DNA of 64,000 nucleotides, from the NCBI RefSeq assembly GCF_022662335.1, contig NZ_JAKNQJ010000001.1:496001-560000 (forward strand), written 5' to 3'. The stretch is from Sphingomonas sp. CROZ-RG-20F-R02-07 (lineage in GTDB: Bacteria; Pseudomonadota; Alphaproteobacteria; Sphingomonadales; Sphingomonadaceae). The notes under the pieces were generated by a model. It did no database searches, was not told the origin of the DNA, and saw only the letters and a program-made list of their open reading frames with translations. The stretch's first letter is position 1. Every line of letters begins with the position of its first letter. Both the position numbers and the translations under genes were made by a program. Below, piece after piece: positions 42,980 through 52,370 of this stretch.

Positions 42980-45229
42980 ATGATCGCCGACGCGACGCCC
43001 TACATCGACGACGGCGAGCAGCCCGCGCGCTTCTCGATCACGCCTGCCTTGGAGCTGATCGTGCTGGGCGTGGCCGGCGCGATCGCGGTGGCGAGCTATT
43101 TCGTCGTGCGGGGCGAACTTGCCTCGTCAACGCCACTGACGCCTGCGGTTGTGGCCTCTTTGCTTGTCGCAAACATGGTGCCGGGAATTGCTCTCCTCGT
43201 CTTGATCGGGCGAAGGGTGGCGCGACGCAAGGCAGCCAAGTCGCCCGTTGGCGGCAACGGCCAGTTGCACGTACGCCTCGTGGTTCTTTTTTCATCGGTG
43301 GCTGCGATCCCGATGATCCTCGTTGCGATCATAGCCTCGCTGTTGTTTCAATATGGCGTGGAATTCTGGTTCTCGGATCGTGCGCGCGGCATGTTGGAGA
43401 ATGCCCAGAGTCTTGCAAAAGCTTCCTACTCGGAATTGCTACGGTATGTGGATAACGAGAACGTTGCCATGGCTAACGATGTCAGCCGGATGCTTCTCGA
43501 GAAACACTGGATGCCAGACAGCCAGCAGTTTATAGCACTGTTCGGCCAAGATGTGTTTCAGCGCAGTCTGTCAGGAGCGGTTTTATTCTCGATAACACCT
43601 TCAGGAGAGATCCACACCGAGGCCTTGGTCAAGAATTCCGACCGTAGCCCGGTTCAGGACATTGACGCACGCGAGATGCGGACCATCCTGCAAGGAGCGC
43701 CCAGCGTGGCGGGTACCGACTCGCTGCGTACCCACTCGATAACCCGTGTGTTGGGCACGCCACTCTTTCTCTATGCGACCCGAGAGGGCGGGGCCAAAGT
43801 CATGGCGGAGCGCATGGAGCGTGCGCGGGCTGTGTTCACCGATTACCGGACGCTGCTGTATCGTTCGCGAGCGATTCAGCTTCGCTTCAACATCGCGCTT
43901 CTTGCACTCTCTTTGTTCGTCGTCGCAATCGTGGTGTTCGTGGCCTTGACCGTCGCCGATCGCCTCGTACGGCCGGTCAACGAACTGGTCGACGCCGCGC
44001 GGCGTGTGGAAGGCGGGGACCTTACCGCGCGCGTGCCCGATCCCCGCACGCGCGACGAAGTCGGCACGCTCGCCAAGGCGTTCAACCAGATGACGGGGCG
44101 ACTTCAGGAGCAGAACACCGCGCTCGTGACCGCCAACGACCAGCTCGACAGCCGTCGCGCGCTGATCGAAGCGGTGATGAGCGGCGTGTCGGCGGGGGTG
44201 ATCGCCACGACGCCCGATGGCATCGTGAGGATCGCGAACAGTTCGGCCGCGGCCTTGCTCCACGCCGGCGATGACGGGCTCGCCGGACAGCCTCTGGCGG
44301 CGCGCGCACCGGAACTCGGCGCGCTGATCGTGGAAGGCGCGCGCGAAGCAATCGTCCAGGTGGGGGAGGGTGCCGAGGCCCGAACGCTTGCAGTGCGGAT
44401 CGCCCGGACGGATGCCGGGCCGATCCTCACCTTCGACGATATCACGCAGCAATTGCTCGATCAGCGGCGGGCCGCCTGGTCCGACGTCGCCCGGCGGATC
44501 GCGCACGAGATCAAGAATCCGCTGACGCCGATCCAACTGGCGGCCGAACGCCTCCAGCGCCGCTATGGCGCCAAGATCGAGGGTGACGATGGCACGTTCA
44601 CGCGGCTGACGGACACGATCGTTCGGCAGGTGGGCGATCTGCGGCGGATGGTCGACGAATTCTCGTCGTTCGCGCGCATGCCCAAGCCCGTATTCCGAGA
44701 AGAATCGTTGGTCGATGCGGCACGCCAGGCGCTGTTCCTGCACGAGGTCGCGCACCCCGGTATCCGTTTCGCGCTGGTGCACGACGATCCCGGTCCCAAT
44801 CTCGTTTGCGATCGGCGCCAGATCGGCCAGGCGCTGACCAATATCGTCAAGAACGCGGTCGAGGCGATCGAGGCGAAAGGCGGCGACGGCGGCACGGTGA
44901 CGATGACGCTCACCGAAGAGCCCGGGCACGGCATCGGGATCGCGGTCGCGGACTCGGGCGTCGGCCTTCCTGCCGAGCGGGATCGGATCATCGAACCCTA
45001 TATGACGACGCGCGCGCGCGGCACCGGGCTGGGGCTCGCGATCGTCAAGAAGATCATCGAGGAACATCATGGGACGATCCAGTTTTCGGATCGCCCCGGC
45101 GGCGGCACGGTCGTCACGATGATGTTCGACGTGGCCGCACTCGCTGCGCTCGATCAGGGGGCGTCGACGCCCGAGCTGGCAGGGGAGGGCCAGCTCGCTG
45201 CACTTACTCGAAACCGGATGATGGGCTGA
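42980..45229 (+). CDS. ntrY: Membrane nitrogen sensor kinase NtrY
   Basis: 749 residues from MIADATPYIDDGEQ. Membrane segments at about 21-43, 55-77, 98-124 and 300-325; a periplasmic domain (about 125-299); HAMP (about 326-380); PAS (about 391-500); HisKA with H509 ([21 protein letters not shown]); HATPase with VKNAVEAIE, DSGVGLP and GTGLGLAIVKKI. The bases encoding about residues 47-315 are much less GC-rich than the rest of the gene (see finding). Overlaps ntrX by one base. Confidence 0.94.
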   Translation: MIADATPYIDDGEQPARFSITPALELIVLGVAGAIAVASYFVVRGELASSTPLTPAVVASLLVANMVPGIALLVLIGRRVARRKAAKSPVGGNGQLHVRLVVLFSSVAAIPMILVAIIASLLFQYGVEFWFSDRARGMLENAQSLAKASYSELLRYVDNENVAMANDVSRMLLEKHWMPDSQQFIALFGQDVFQRSLSGAVLFSITPSGEIHTEALVKNSDRSPVQDIDAREMRTILQGAPSVAGTDSLRTHSITRVLGTPLFLYATREGGAKVMAERMERARAVFTDYRTLLYRSRAIQLRFNIALLALSLFVVAIVVFVALTVADRLVRPVNELVDAARRVEGGDLTARVPDPRTRDEVGTLAKAFNQMTGRLQEQNTALVTANDQLDSRRALIEAVMSGVSAGVIATTPDGIVRIANSSAAALLHAGDDGLAGQPLAARAPELGALIVEGAREAIVQVGEGAEARTLAVRIARTDAGPILTFDDITQQLLDQRRAAWSDVARRIAHEIKNPLTPIQLAAERLQRRYGAKIEGDDGTFTRLTDTIVRQVGDLRRMVDEFSSFARMPKPVFREESLVDAARQALFLHEVAHPGIRFALVHDDPGPNLVCDRRQIGQALTNIVKNAVEAIEAKGGDGGTVTMTLTEEPGHGIGIAVADSGVGLPAERDRIIEPYMTTRARGTGLGLAIVKKIIEEHHGTIQFSDRPGGGTVVTMMFDVAALAALDQGASTPELAGEGQLAALTRNRMMG

Positions 45230-46605
45230 TGGCACTCGATATTCTCGTCGTGGATGACGAACGCGACATCCGCGAGCTCGTCGCCGGCGTGCTGGAGGAC
45301 GAGGGCTATGGCACGCGTTCCGCCGGCGACAGCGACTCCGCGCTGGAAGCCATCGCCGTACGGCGGCCCTCGCTCGTGCTGCTGGATGTGTGGCTTCAGG
45401 GATCGCGGCTCGACGGGCTCGAACTGCTGGAGGAGATCAAGCGGCGCGATCCCTCGATCCCGGTGCTGGTGATCTCGGGCCATGGCAGCATCGACACGGC
45501 GGTGGCCGCGATCCGGCGCGGCGCGGTCGATTTCATCGAAAAGCCGTTCGAGGCCGAACGCCTGCTGTTGATGGTGGAACGCGCCACGGAAACCGAGCGA
45601 CTGAAACGCGAAGTCGCGTCGTTGCGCGCCAGTGTGGGCCGCGAGGATGATCTGACCGGCAGTTCGGGCGCCATCAACGGCGTTCGCGCGACGTTGAAGC
45701 GGGTGGCGGGAACGGGCAGCCGCGTGCTGCTGATGGGCGGCGCCGGCGTCGGCAAGGAGGTCGCCGCCCGCCTGCTCCACGGCTGGAGCCAGCGCGTGAG
45801 CGCGCCGTTCGTGATCGTCAGCGCGGCGCGGATGACGCCCGAACGGGTCGACGAGGAGCTGTTCGGCGTCGAGGAAAGCGGCGATCTCGTGCGCCCCGGC
45901 CTTTTCGAGCAGGCGCATGGCGGCACGCTGTTCCTCGACGAGATCGCCGACATGCCCATCGCGACGCAGGCGCGGATCCTGCGCGTGTTGACCGACCAGA
46001 GCTTCAGCCGGGTCGGGGGTACGCGCACGGTGAAGGTCGATGTGCGCGTCGTCTCTGCCACCGCGCGCGATCTGGTCGAAGAGATCGCCGCCGGGCGGTT
46101 TCGCGAAGATCTCTATTACCGGCTCAATGTCGTGCCCGTCGTCATCCCGCCGCTGGCCGACCGGCGCGAAGACATCCCCGCGCTCGTCGCGCATTTTCTC
46201 GCGCATTACGCCTCGGAACGTCGCGTGCCGACGCCGGAGATCGCGCCCGATGCGGTGGTGGCGATGCAATCCTATGATTGGCCGGGCAATGTCCGCCAGT
46301 TGCGCAACGTGGTGGAACGGACGATCATCCTCGCGCCGGGCGACCGGGTCGGCCGGATCGACCTCGACATGCTGCCCGCTGAGGTTCTGGGAGAACAGGC
46401 GAGTGGCGGCGGCGGCGGCTCGGGCGCGATCATGGGCACGCCGCTGCGCGAAGCCCGCGAGACGTTCGAACGCGAATATCTGCGGGTGCAGATCCGGCGC
46501 TTCTCGGGCAATATCTCCCGAACTGCGAGCTTCATCGGGATGGAGCGATCCGCGCTTCACCGCAAACTGAAGCTGCTCGGCATCACCGAAACGCGTGACG
46601 ATTGA
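45229..46605 (+). CDS. ntrX: NtrX response regulator (AAA+, no GAFTGA loop)
   Basis: 458 residues. Receiver with D53 (LLDVWLQGSRLDG), AAA+ domain with Walker A GGAGVGKE (170-177) and GTLFLDEIAD, and a C-terminal Fis-like helix-turn-helix (SRTASFIGMERSALHRKLKLLG). Where NtrC has GAFTGA, this protein reads LFGVEESGDLVRPGLF, so the sigma-54-contacting loop is absent. Partner of NtrY; coupled to it by a one-base overlap. Confidence 0.94.
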   Translation: MALDILVVDDERDIRELVAGVLEDEGYGTRSAGDSDSALEAIAVRRPSLVLLDVWLQGSRLDGLELLEEIKRRDPSIPVLVISGHGSIDTAVAAIRRGAVDFIEKPFEAERLLLMVERATETERLKREVASLRASVGREDDLTGSSGAINGVRATLKRVAGTGSRVLLMGGAGVGKEVAARLLHGWSQRVSAPFVIVSAARMTPERVDEELFGVEESGDLVRPGLFEQAHGGTLFLDEIADMPIATQARILRVLTDQSFSRVGGTRTVKVDVRVVSATARDLVEEIAAGRFREDLYYRLNVVPVVIPPLADRREDIPALVAHFLAHYASERRVPTPEIAPDAVVAMQSYDWPGNVRQLRNVVERTIILAPGDRVGRIDLDMLPAEVLGEQASGGGGGSGAIMGTPLREARETFEREYLRVQIRRFSGNISRTASFIGMERSALHRKLKLLGITETRDD

Positions 46606-46732
46606 GGGCGTCGGGGTGGACGAAGCGCCTCGCCAACCATAAGTACCGCGCGTCGCCCGTAACGGGCGCAACTCCGACGCCGAGGAACGGCGCTATCGCG
46701 GGAAACATCCCGCCAAGAACAAAGGGCTAAGC
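46606..46732 (+). other. Structured hfq leader region
   Basis: The 127 bases before hfq contain several potential pairings: 46607-46614 with 46674-46681, a small hairpin at 46654-46668 and another at 46698-46713, the last ending 19 bases before the hfq ATG. No open frame is visible. Hfq of other bacteria binds its own leader, so this could be a regulatory site; it may instead include a weak ntrX terminator. Confidence 0.35.
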
Positions 46733-47224
46733 ATGGCCGAGAAACCGGGATCGCTTCAGGATCAATTCCTCAACGCGCTCCGCCGATCCAAGAGCCCCGT
46801 CACGATGTTCCTCGTGAAGGGCGTGAAGCTCCAGGGGATCGTGACCTGGTTCGATAATTTTTCCGTGCTGCTGCGCCGCGACGGGCAGTCGCAACTCATC
46901 TACAAGCACGCCATCTCCACCATCATGCCGTCCGGCGCGATAGATATCGCCGCCATCGTCGAGAGCGCTGCGGAGGGGCAGAAGAAGAACCCGCTGCTTC
47001 AGGAAATCTTCCTGAACGCGGTGCGCAAGTCCGATGCGAGCGTGACGATGTTCCTCGTCAACGGCGTGATGCTCCAGGGCTATATCGCGGGCTTCGACCT
47101 GTTCTGTATGCTGTTGCAGCGCGAGGGACTCGCGCAGCTCGTCTACAAGCATGCGGTTTCGACCATCCAGCCTTCGCAGCCGTTGAACCTGGCCGAAGAA
47201 GCGACCGGTTCGGACGAGGATTGA
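46733..47224 (+). CDS. hfq: Tandem two-domain Hfq RNA chaperone
   Basis: 163 residues, about twice the usual Hfq length. Two full Sm-type domains: residues 7-67 ([14 protein letters not shown] ... [14 protein letters not shown]) and 88-148 ([14 protein letters not shown] ... [14 protein letters not shown]), joined by a linker of about 20 residues. Both keep the YKHA motif. In the second, the lateral arginine patch (RRER in E. coli; RRSK in domain 1) reads RKSD, and the distal-face Lys of GIKLQG is Met (GVMLQG). Three such chains could form a pseudo-hexamer. hflX follows with a TTGA overlap. Confidence 0.95.
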   Translation: MAEKPGSLQDQFLNALRRSKSPVTMFLVKGVKLQGIVTWFDNFSVLLRRDGQSQLIYKHAISTIMPSGAIDIAAIVESAAEGQKKNPLLQEIFLNAVRKSDASVTMFLVNGVMLQGYIAGFDLFCMLLQREGLAQLVYKHAVSTIQPSQPLNLAEEATGSDED

Positions 47225-48513
47225 GTACGGGTTTCGAACGCGATCGGGACGAGTTTGCGCGGGGTACGCGCGCCATCGTCGTGTTGCCCGATCAGGGCGA
47301 TCCACTGCGCGACGCGGGCGCACGGCTTGAGGAAACCGCGGGGCTGGCGGCCGCGATCGGGGTCGAGGTCACCGAAAAGATCGCCTATCGCGTCCGTACG
47401 CCGCGTGCGGCGACGCTGATCGGCAGCGGTCAGGCCGACCTGCTCGCCGTCGAGGTCCAGCAGGAAGAAGCGGGGCTCGTCGTCTTCGATGCCAGCCTGT
47501 CGCCGATCCAGCAGCGCAATCTCGAGACCATCCTGAAGACCAAGGTGATCGACCGGACCGGGTTGATCCTCGAAATCTTCGGGGAACGCGCGGCCACGGC
47601 CGAGGGGCGACTGCAGGTCGAGCTGGCGCATCTGGATTATCAGGCGGGGCGGCTGGTGCGCAGCTGGACCCATCTCGAGCGGCAGCGCGGCGGCTTCGGC
47701 TTCCTCGGCGGCCCCGGTGAGACCCAGATCGAGGCCGATCGTCGCCTGATCCGAGATCGCATGGCCAAATTGCGCCGCGAACTCGATCAGGTGAGCCGCA
47801 CGCGCGGCCTTCATCGCGACCGGCGCCAGCGCGCGCCCTGGCCGGTGATCGCGCTCGTGGGCTATACCAATGCCGGAAAGTCGACGCTGTTCAACCGGCT
47901 GACGGGCGCCGACGTCATGGCCGAAAACCTGCTGTTCGCCACGCTCGACCCGACGCTGCGCCAGATCCATTTGCCGGGGATCGACAAGGCGATCCTGTCC
48001 GACACGGTGGGCTTCGTATCCGACCTGCCGACCCAACTCGTCGCCGCGTTCAAGGCAACGCTCGAAGAGGTGGTGTCGGCCGACCTGCTGATCCATGTCC
48101 GCGACATCGCGCATCCCGATACGGAGGCGCAGCGGGCCGATGTCGAGACGGTGCTGACCGAACTCGGCGTCGACGAACAGACGCCGCGCTTCGAGGTGTG
48201 GAACAAGCTCGACCTGCTGCCGCCCGAGGAGCATCAGGCCGCGGTCGCCAAAGCCGATCGCGATCCCGATCTCATCGCGATCTCGGCGTTGAGCGGGGAA
48301 GGGGTGCCCGCGCTGATCGAGCGCGTCGCGGCCAAGCTGACGGGTGCGCACCGGCGTTACACGATCGAACTCGACGCTGGCGACGGTGCCGCGGCGGCGT
48401 GGCTGCACGCGCATGGCAAGGTGATCGATCAGAGCGCCGATGACCTGAAGGCGACGTACACCGTGCGGATGTCGGACGCCGATTTCGATCGCTTCAGCCG
48501 CCGCGGCGCTTGA
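47221..48513 (+). CDS. hflX: Ribosome-associated GTPase HflX
   Basis: 430 residues from a TTG overlapping the hfq stop. N-terminal nucleotide-binding domain (about 1-195, [36 protein letters not shown]) and a GTPase domain with G1 GYTNAGKS (214-221) and NKLD. HflX splits stalled ribosomes, notably in heat stress. The hfq-hflX pairing is widespread. Overlaps the convergent mazG by 20 bases. Confidence 0.96.
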   Translation: MSTGFERDRDEFARGTRAIVVLPDQGDPLRDAGARLEETAGLAAAIGVEVTEKIAYRVRTPRAATLIGSGQADLLAVEVQQEEAGLVVFDASLSPIQQRNLETILKTKVIDRTGLILEIFGERAATAEGRLQVELAHLDYQAGRLVRSWTHLERQRGGFGFLGGPGETQIEADRRLIRDRMAKLRRELDQVSRTRGLHRDRRQRAPWPVIALVGYTNAGKSTLFNRLTGADVMAENLLFATLDPTLRQIHLPGIDKAILSDTVGFVSDLPTQLVAAFKATLEEVVSADLLIHVRDIAHPDTEAQRADVETVLTELGVDEQTPRFEVWNKLDLLPPEEHQAAVAKADRDPDLIAISALSGEGVPALIERVAAKLTGAHRRYTIELDAGDGAAAAWLHAHGKVIDQSADDLKATYTVRMSDADFDRFSRRGA

Positions 48514-49228
48514 CGGCCTGCCAGAGCGCTTCCTTCGCATCGAGGTCGAGCGCGGCGAAATCCTTGCCGCCATCGGCCTCGATCGCGCGGAAGCGGCGCT
48601 CGAACTTCGCGTTGCCCGCGCGCAGTGCCGCTTCGGGATCGATGCCGCGATGCCGCGCCCAGTTCACGACCGCGAAGAGCAGATCGCCGAACTCTTCCTC
48701 GATCGTTTCCGCCGGTGCTTCGTCGATCTCGGCGATTTCCTCGATCACCTTGCCGCGCGGGCCGTCGGCTTCGGGCCAATCGAAACCGACCCGTGCGGCA
48801 CGCTTTTGCAACTTTTCGGCGCGAGACAAGGCAGGCAGGCCGATCGCCACGCCCGCCAGCGCGCTGGCATCGGCCTTGCCGGCCCGTTCGGTGGCTTTGA
48901 TCGTCTCCCAACCGGGCGATGTGGTCGCGCCGCCGAAGATATGCGGGTGGCGGCGCTCCATCTTGTCGCCGATCGCAGCGGCGACGTCGGCGAGGGAAAA
49001 CAGCCCGGCTTCCTCGGCGATGCGGCTGTGGAACACCACCTGGAGCAGGAGGTCGCCGAGTTCGTCCTTCAGATCGGCGGCATCGTCACGCGCGATCGCA
49101 TCCGCGACTTCATAGGCTTCCTCGATCGTGTAAGGCGCGATCGTCGCCCAGGTCTGCACGCGATCCCATTCGCAACCATTCAGGGGGTCACGCAGACGCG
49201 CCATGATATCCACGAGCCGCTCGATCAT
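48494..49228 (-). CDS. mazG: Nucleoside triphosphate pyrophosphohydrolase MazG
   Basis: 244 residues with two tandem MazG domains: the first with EEAYEVADAI and LKDELGDLLLQVVFHSRIAEE, the second with EEIAEIDEAPAETIEEEFGDLLFAVVNWARH. Each carries the metal-binding Glu/Asp pairs. Hydrolyses NTPs to NMPs, a house-cleaning role. Last gene of the metG-tatD-MBL run, 45 bases after the MBL hydrolase. Confidence 0.95.
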   Translation of the reverse strand: MIERLVDIMARLRDPLNGCEWDRVQTWATIAPYTIEEAYEVADAIARDDAADLKDELGDLLLQVVFHSRIAEEAGLFSLADVAAAIGDKMERRHPHIFGGATTSPGWETIKATERAGKADASALAGVAIGLPALSRAEKLQKRAARVGFDWPEADGPRGKVIEEIAEIDEAPAETIEEEFGDLLFAVVNWARHRGIDPEAALRAGNAKFERRFRAIEADGGKDFAALDLDAKEALWQAVKRRGG

Positions 49229-49273
49229 GTCGCATCTCCAAAACCGATAATATACATTATGTAAGTTACGGAT

Positions 49274-50044
49274 CTATCGATTGAGGTCGAACGTCAGTCC
49301 GTCATAGCCCGGTTCGATCCCCCCCGGCAGCTCCACCGCCAGCGTCGCATAGTCCATCGTCTGATCCATATGGATCAGCGCGGTTCGATCCGGGCGAAGG
49401 CGCTCGACCCATTCGAGCACCGTTTTGAGGTTCGCATGCGTCGGATGCGGCCGGCGGCGGAGCGCGTCGGCGATCCAGACGTCCAGCCCTTCATACAGCG
49501 TCGCCATCTCGGGCGTCACGTGGCTGAAATCCGTCGCATATCCGACGGCCGCGCCACCGGCCTCGAAGCGCAATCCTGCCGAGCGGATATTGCCATGTGG
49601 CTGATCCACCACACGCACCGTGATCCCGCCGATCGTCAGCATGTCCGGCAGGATCGCCGCCGCGATCGTCGGCGGATAGCCCGTGCGCCCGGCAAACGCA
49701 TAGGCGAAGCGTGCCGTGATCGCATCCAGCACCTCGGCCCGCGCATAGCCGCGCACCGGATGGCCCATCGCGTGATAGACCTGCCGCAGATCATCGATGC
49801 CATGGCAGTGATCGGCGTGATCGTGCGTCCAGATCACCGCGTCGATCCGCGCCACATCGGCCGCCAGCAGCTGCTCGCGCATGTCGGGCCCGGTGTCGAC
49901 GAGGATCGTCGTGCCGTCATGCTCCACCAGCAACGACGCCCGCGTCCGGCGATTGCGCGGCTCGGCCGGATCGCATTCACCCCAATCATTGCCGATCCGC
50001 GGCACACCGGACGATGTGCCCGAGCCGAGGATGCGGACCTTCAT
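49274..50044 (-). CDS. MBL-fold metal-dependent hydrolase (PhnP-like)
   Basis: 256 residues. The metal-binding motif THDHADHCHGID and later histidines (VVDQPHGN, CDFSH-type YATDFSHVT, HMDQTMDY) place it in the metallo-beta-lactamase superfamily close to PhnP-type cyclic phosphodiesterases; the substrate is unknown. The start overlaps the tatD stop by four bases, a tatD-MBL pairing seen in many alphaproteobacteria. Confidence 0.88.
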   Translation of the reverse strand: MKVRILGSGTSSGVPRIGNDWGECDPAEPRNRRTRASLLVEHDGTTILVDTGPDMREQLLAADVARIDAVIWTHDHADHCHGIDDLRQVYHAMGHPVRGYARAEVLDAITARFAYAFAGRTGYPPTIAAAILPDMLTIGGITVRVVDQPHGNIRSAGLRFEAGGAAVGYATDFSHVTPEMATLYEGLDVWIADALRRRPHPTHANLKTVLEWVERLRPDRTALIHMDQTMDYATLAVELPGGIEPGYDGLTFDLNR

Positions 50045-50817
50045 GCGCGCGTCCGGGCGAAGAGCGTGTGGAAATTCTCCGCCGTGCGCGCGGCTAGCGT
50101 TTCAGCATCTTCCCCCCGCAGCTTTGCGAGGAAGGCCGCGGTATCGGCGACGAAGCCCGGCTCGCCCGGCTTCCCGCGATGCGGCACGGGCGCGAGAAAC
50201 GGCGCGTCGGTTTCGATCAGCAGCCGGTCGATCGGCAACCGTGCGGCGGTGTCCTGAATATCGCGCGCGTTCCTGAACGTCACGATCCCCGAGATCGAAA
50301 TGTAGAAGCCCAGCGCCAAGGCGTGATCGGCGAATGCGCCGCTCGCGGTGAAGCAATGGATCACCCCGCCGAAGCGCCCCTTCCCCATTTCCTCGGTCAG
50401 GATCGCGGCGGTATCCTCCTCGGCATCGCGGGTGTGCACGACGATCGGCAGCCCCGTCTCGCGGGCGGCCGCGATGTGCGCGCGAAAGCTCGCCTGCTGG
50501 CGTACGCGGTCGGACCGTTCGTAATGATAGTCGAGGCCCGTTTCGCCCAGCCCCACCACGCGGGGCTGCCGCGCGCGTTCGATCAACCGTGCGACGCCCA
50601 CATCCGGGTGCGCGTCGGCCTCATTGGGATGGATGCCGATCGTCGCCCAGACGTCCGGCTCGCGCATGGCAGTGGCGAGCACCGCATCCCATTCGCTCTC
50701 CCGGGTGGCGATGTTGAGCATGGCGGTCACGCCGCGCGCGCGCGCGCGTTCGAGCACCGCCTGCTGCTGTTCGAAGACACCCTCGTAATTGAGGTGGCAG
50801 TGGCTGTCGGCGAGCAT
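50041..50817 (-). CDS. tatD: TatD-family metal-dependent hydrolase
   Basis: 258 residues. Amidohydrolase-fold nuclease: SHCHLNYEG (metal-binding His pair), IGIHPNEADAHP, GETGLDYHYERS, VHTRDAEEDT and IETDAPFLAPVPHRGKPGEP are all family motifs. Proposed 3'-5' DNA/RNA exonuclease in repair or apoptosis-like decay. Its start shares one base with the metG stop. Confidence 0.95.
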   Translation of the reverse strand: MLADSHCHLNYEGVFEQQQAVLERARARGVTAMLNIATRESEWDAVLATAMREPDVWATIGIHPNEADAHPDVGVARLIERARQPRVVGLGETGLDYHYERSDRVRQQASFRAHIAAARETGLPIVVHTRDAEEDTAAILTEEMGKGRFGGVIHCFTASGAFADHALALGFYISISGIVTFRNARDIQDTAARLPIDRLLIETDAPFLAPVPHRGKPGEPGFVADTAAFLAKLRGEDAETLAARTAENFHTLFARTRA

Positions 50818-52361
50818 CAGCCGGCCTCCACCGGAAGTTCGAGCCGGGGGAAGATCGGGCTCGGCGGGGCGATCCGGTGGGTCGCGGCCGCCCGATCGTA
50901 CCAGCGGTCATCGTCGATCGCGGCATGGGCGCGCTGGTCGGCGCCGATCTGATCGAGCATCCGCGCGGCCGATCCGGGTACCACCGGCAGGATCGCGATC
51001 GCGAGCATGCGGATCGCCCGGATCAGCGTGCCGAGCACGGCGTGCATCCGCTCGGGATCGGTCTTGCGCAACGCCCAGGGCGCCTGCGCATCGATATATT
51101 GGTTGCAGGCGAACACGCCGCGCATCCAGGCCTCGATGCCTTGCGCGAGTGCGAGATCCTCGAACGCGGATTGGAGCGCCGCACATGCCACGACGACCTC
51201 CTCGATCAGCATCGCATCGGCCGGATCGCTGCGCCCCAGCGCGGGGAACGCGCCGTCCAGATTCTTGGCGACGAACGACAGCGTTCGCTGCGCCAGATTA
51301 CCGAAGCTGTTGGCCAGCTCGGCATTCACGCGCGTGACGATCGCTTCGGCCGAATAGGATCCGTCCTGCCCGAAGCTCACATCGCGCAGCAGGAAGTATC
51401 GCAGCGCATCGACGCCGAATGCCTCGGCCAGCTCGCCGGGAGCCACCACATTGCCGAGCGACTTCGACATCTTCTCGCCGCGATGAAGCAGGAAACCATG
51501 GCCGAAGACCTGCTTGGGCAAGGCGATGCCGGCCGACATCAGAAATGCCGGCCAATAGACGGCATGGAAGCGCACGATGTCCTTGCCGATCAGATGGAGG
51601 TCGGCAGGCCAATAGCGCCATTCCGCAGCCGCATCGGGATAGCCCAGCCCGGACAGATAATTGGTGAGCGCATCGACCCACACATACATCACATGGCCGT
51701 CGGAACCGGGAACCGGCACGCCCCAGTCGAAGCTGGTGCGCGAGATGGACAGATCGGACAGGCCCCCTTCCACGAAGCGGATCACCTCGTTGCGGCGGCT
51801 CTCCGGCCGGATGAAATCGGGGTTCGCGGCGAAATGGTCGAGCAGCGGCTGTTGATAGGCGGAGAGGCGGAAGAACCAGCTTTCTTCTTTCGTCCATTCG
51901 ACTGGCGTGCCCTGTGGCGACAGGCGCGCGTCCCCCTCACCGATCAGCTCCTTTTCGTCGTAGAACGCCTCGTCGCGCACCGAATACCAGCCTTCGTAGC
52001 GGCTGGGATAAAGATCGCCCTTCTCCGCCATCGCGCTCCAAAGCGCTTGGCTCGCGCGGTGATGGCCGGGCTCGGTGGTGCGCAGGAACCGGTCATAGGA
52101 GATATCCAGCGCGTCGCACATCGCCCTGAAATGCGACGACATTTCGTCCGCCAAAGCACGGACTTCCACGCCCGCCCCCCGCGCGGCCTGAACCATCTTG
52201 AGGCCGTGTTCGTCGGTGCCGGTCTGAAAGCGGACGTCGCGCCCGGCCTGACGCTGGAAGCGGGCGATGGCATCGGCGGCGATCGCCTCATAGGCGTGGC
52301 CGATATGCGGGCGGCCGTTGGGATAGCTGATCGCGGTGGTGATGTAATAGGGTTCGGCCAT
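50817..52361 (-). CDS. metG: Methionyl-tRNA synthetase (short, zinc-free type)
   Basis: 514 residues. Class I synthetase with PNGRPHIGHAYEA (HIGH) and GEKMSKSLGN (KMSKS). The connective peptide has no CxxC zinc knuckle (YEGWYSVRDEAFYDEKEL replaces it), so it is the zinc-free type, and no C-terminal EMAP tRNA-binding domain is present. Supplies the Met-tRNA that fmt formylates. holB is nine bases upstream. Confidence 0.96.
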   Translation of the reverse strand: MAEPYYITTAISYPNGRPHIGHAYEAIAADAIARFQRQAGRDVRFQTGTDEHGLKMVQAARGAGVEVRALADEMSSHFRAMCDALDISYDRFLRTTEPGHHRASQALWSAMAEKGDLYPSRYEGWYSVRDEAFYDEKELIGEGDARLSPQGTPVEWTKEESWFFRLSAYQQPLLDHFAANPDFIRPESRRNEVIRFVEGGLSDLSISRTSFDWGVPVPGSDGHVMYVWVDALTNYLSGLGYPDAAAEWRYWPADLHLIGKDIVRFHAVYWPAFLMSAGIALPKQVFGHGFLLHRGEKMSKSLGNVVAPGELAEAFGVDALRYFLLRDVSFGQDGSYSAEAIVTRVNAELANSFGNLAQRTLSFVAKNLDGAFPALGRSDPADAMLIEEVVVACAALQSAFEDLALAQGIEAWMRGVFACNQYIDAQAPWALRKTDPERMHAVLGTLIRAIRMLAIAILPVVPGSAARMLDQIGADQRAHAAIDDDRWYDRAAATHRIAPPSPIFPRLELPVEAG

Positions 52362-52370
52362 GCCGATGCC

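Noticed and set aside
46733..47224. Two separate hfq genes fused by a sequencing error
   Set aside because: One continuous frame with a linker that differs from both domain sequences, no repeated start region, and both halves diverged; a true tandem gene fits better.
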